In this document: positions 62,012-64,000 of the stretch, in pieces
How positions within the stretch are numbered: position 1 is the first letter of the stretch
How the letters are laid out: every line of letters begins with the position of its first letter
NCBI GenBank assembly: GCA_030715195.1
Contig: JAUYVI010000004.1
Span: 334,845-398,844 of the forward strand
From: Dongia sedimenti
GTDB lineage: Bacteria > Pseudomonadota > Alphaproteobacteria > Dongiales > Dongiaceae
Length of the DNA: 64,000 nt
Reading direction: 5' to 3'
The notes under the pieces: model-generated
Database searches by the model: none
What the model was told of the DNA's origin: nothing
What the model saw: only the letters and a program-made list of their open reading frames with translations
Translations under genes and position numbers: made by a program

Positions 62012-64000
62012 CTACGCGGTCTCGGTATTCGCTCCGGCCGCGGCCCGCCTTGCGCGCATGACCGCGTCCAGCAGCGAGGCCGCGTTGTAGGGCTTGGCGA
62101 TGATCTCGAAGCCGGCCTGGTGGACTTCGGCGGCGGGCCGGGCGTAGCCGGTCGAGAGCAGGATCGGCAGCCAGGGGAAATGCCGGCGGACCCTCTGGGC
62201 GAGCTCCAGCCCGTCCATCCCGCCGGGCATCACGATGTCGGAAAGCATCAGGTCGAAATGCTCGCCGCCCAGCAGCAGGGCCAGGGCGGTGCCGCCGTTC
62301 GGCACATGCTGGGCGCGATAGCCGATCATGCCGAGGATGGTCATGGCCGCAACCGCGACGTCCTCGTCATCCTCGACCAGCAGCACGCTGCCGCCGGCGG
62401 GCGTCCGCGCATCCGTCGCCGCTTTGCTTTCGGCCGTTTCCGCACCCGCGGCGGCCATGCTGCGCGGCAGGAAGATCGAGACCGTGGTGCCGATGCCGAC
62501 CGCGCTTTCGATCTCCGCGGCGCCGCCGGCCTGCTGGGCGAAGCCGTAGACCTGGCTCAGCCCCAGGCCGGTACCCTTGCCGATCTCCTTGGTGGTGAAG
62601 AAGGGTTCGAACGCTTTGGCGAGCACCTCCGGCGCGATGCCGGTACCGGTATCGGTGACGGAGATGCGCACGAAATCGCCGAGCGGCGGGCCGTCGGGAT
62701 TGGGCACCAATCCGCCGACCCGACTGCCGGCCCCCGATGCATCCGGCGCCACGCCGTTGGGGCAGTTGCAGGCATGCACGCGTACCAGCCCGCCCGAGGG
62801 CATGGCATCGCGGGCATTGACGCAGAGATTCATCAAGGCGAGCTCGAGCTCGGCGGCGTCGCATTCGAACGGCCAGAGGTCGTTGGGAAAGTCCGCGACA
62901 ATGCGGATGTCGCCGCGGGTCGAGCGGCGCAGCAGGTCCACCAGTTCCGTGGAGCGGCCCGTGAGTTCGATCACCTCCGGTTTCACCGCCTGGCGGCGGG
63001 AGAAGGCCAGGATCTGTCGCACCAGCCGCGCGCCGCGTTCGGCGGCGCGGACGATGGTGCCGGCGGCCTGGCGCTCCGGACCGGCCGCCAGCCGGTCCTC
63101 GAGGAAGCCGGCATTGCCCATGACCACGGTCAGCAGGTTGTTGAAGTCATGGGCGATGCCGCCAGCCATCTGGCCGATCGCCTCCAGCTTCTGGGTCTCG
63201 CGCATGGTCTCGTGGATGCGGTTTCGCTCGGCGATCTCCGCTTCGAGCGCGCTGCTGCGCTCGGCGACGCGCTGCTCCAGGGTCTCGTTCAACTGCTTCA
63301 GCCTTCCCTCGCTCTCCTGCAAGGCGGCGTTGGCGAGGCTGAGCTCGCCGGCCCGGCGCTCCAGCGAACCGGCGAGGCGCGAGAACAGCGCACGGGTCTC
63401 CAAGAGCAGCACCAGCAGGATGAAGCTCGCGGCGAGCGCCCCGTAGATTCGCCCGACATAGAAACCAAGATCGAAGCGGCGCTCGTTCAGCATCGCGCTC
63501 AGCGAGATGTCGAAGAACCAGATGCACATCGTGGCCATCAACCAGATGTCGAGCACCGAATGCGACTTGCGACGCCAGACCGCCGTCAAAGCCAGCAGGC
63601 TGAGCGCGGCCACCGCTCCGACGACGATCCGGAACGCCAACGTGTAGTAAGGCACGCCGTCCACGACGAACAGCAGGACCGGCATCAAGTCATGGCCGAG
63701 CGTGGTGAGCAGGACCACGGCCAACACCGCGCCGACCGCGCAGCCAGCCGCGATCGCGACGCCGCCGCGCCCAGGCATGTCGGCATCACCCCGCAGGGCA
63801 TAGAGCAGCACCATTGTCGGCAGGCCGGCATGCCAGAACATGTAGAGCCATACCGTGGTCTGCGAACCGCCGGTGAGCAGACCCGCCGGCGCCAGCAGGC
63901 CCGGGAAGGAGAACATGTGGCTCACGGCCATCAAGCTGGTGAAGAGGTAGCCGCAGGCGAGAAACATCAAGCCGCGCTTTCCGAGCAGCGTGAACTGTCC
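62012..64000 (-). CDS. MASE4 hybrid histidine kinase/response regulator (5' end cut by window edge)
   Basis: At least 662 residues. The membrane sensor (SHMFSFPGLLAPAGLLTGGSQTTVWLYMFWHAGLPTMVLLYAL) has the MASE4 pattern with several TMs. Then come a coiled coil, HisKA with the phospho-His in AGGIAHDFNNLLTVVMGNAG, HATPase (LALMNLCVNARDAM, DTGTGIAPEVL, GTGLGLSQVYGF) and a C-terminal receiver (LVEDDEDV, LMLSDIVMPGGMDG, LLSTGYARP, IAKPYN). The frame is open to base 64000, so the N-terminus lies outside. The signal is unknown; no separate response regulator is seen. Confidence 0.92.
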   Translation of the reverse strand, partial: GQFTLLGKRGLMFLACGYLFTSLMAVSHMFSFPGLLAPAGLLTGGSQTTVWLYMFWHAGLPTMVLLYALRGDADMPGRGGVAIAAGCAVGAVLAVVLLTTLGHDLMPVLLFVVDGVPYYTLAFRIVVGAVAALSLLALTAVWRRKSHSVLDIWLMATMCIWFFDISLSAMLNERRFDLGFYVGRIYGALAASFILLVLLLETRALFSRLAGSLERRAGELSLANAALQESEGRLKQLNETLEQRVAERSSALEAEIAERNRIHETMRETQKLEAIGQMAGGIAHDFNNLLTVVMGNAGFLEDRLAAGPERQAAGTIVRAAERGARLVRQILAFSRRQAVKPEVIELTGRSTELVDLLRRSTRGDIRIVADFPNDLWPFECDAAELELALMNLCVNARDAMPSGGLVRVHACNCPNGVAPDASGAGSRVGGLVPNPDGPPLGDFVRISVTDTGTGIAPEVLAKAFEPFFTTKEIGKGTGLGLSQVYGFAQQAGGAAEIESAVGIGTTVSIFLPRSMAAAGAETAESKAATDARTPAGGSVLLVEDDEDVAVAAMTILGMIGYRAQHVPNGGTALALLLGGEHFDLMLSDIVMPGGMDGLELAQRVRRHFPWLPILLSTGYARPAAEVHQAGFEIIAKPYNAASLLDAVMRARRAAAGANTETA

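Overview
The window looks like a chromosomal segment of a high-GC alphaproteobacterium, probably Rhodospirillales-like. This is inferred from gene content, not from a database search. Supporting signs are an Azospirillum-type glutamate synthase, a FzlA-like GST-fold protein, an Hsp20/DUF1150 pair, an FYDLN zinc-ribbon acidic protein, the kdsD-lptC-lptA-lptB-rpoN-hpf-ptsN order, and the CGTCATG...CATGACG intergenic palindrome common in this class. Almost all of the window is compact housekeeping DNA with many ATGA/GTGA overlaps.

Layout. 0-6 kb (minus strand): a translation cluster thrS - infC - (inserted genes) - rpmI - rplT - lipoprotein - pheS. infC appears to start at a non-canonical AUA codon, and a ParDE-type toxin-antitoxin pair sits between infC and rpmI. 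6-15.6 kb: mixed genes including DUF3291, two related histidine phosphatases, a GT4 glycosyltransferase, an alpha/beta hydrolase, an SDR protein, a TPR protein, FzlA-like, two small stress-type proteins, a pentapeptide-repeat protein, HAD and NUDIX. 15.6-22.3 kb: the glutamate synthase operon gltD - secreted protein - gltB. 22.5-24.7 kb: a divergent UppP-like membrane protein, an NDUFA9-like protein and tRNA-Leu(CAG). 24.8-32.2 kb: RNase D, then the Kdo/LPS-export/nitrogen-PTS cluster. 32.2-36.5 kb: tandem DUF805 proteins, DUF1150 and Hsp20 behind a sigma-32-like promoter and a structured leader, a PAS protein, an IclR regulator, tRNA-Ala(GGC) and an FYDLN protein. 36.8-41.7 kb: aroA-cmk-rpsA, ihfB and a LapA-domain protein. 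43.2-47.1 kb: ffh - VOC - rpsP - rimM - trmD - rplS. 47.3-51.9 kb: leuC, a lipoprotein, a RidA remnant, DoxX, intact RidA and LysR.

51.9-55.2 kb is the only clearly accessory stretch. It holds a 158-bp MITE-like element with a 4-bp target duplication, a small divergent gene pair around a perfect 16-bp palindrome, orphan small ORFs in visibly lower-GC DNA, a two-copy direct repeat, and a phage-type DUF2280 protein with a long Pro/Ala-rich tail. 55.3-64 kb: a GFA-fold protein, a class C beta-lactamase, a CHASE4-GGDEF protein, MarR, an amine oxidase next to a class III aminotransferase, and a MASE4 hybrid histidine kinase that runs off the right edge.

Functionally the window joins translation, outer-membrane biogenesis (kdsD, lptCAB) and nitrogen control (gltBD, rpoN, ptsN, with ihfB as a possible sigma-54 helper). 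I see no CRISPR array, no intact prophage and no complete autonomous insertion sequence. The most plausible under-described loci are the dyad-centred gene pair at 52.2-53.0 kb and the DUF2280 fusion at 54.4 kb, and the evidence for either being a system is modest.
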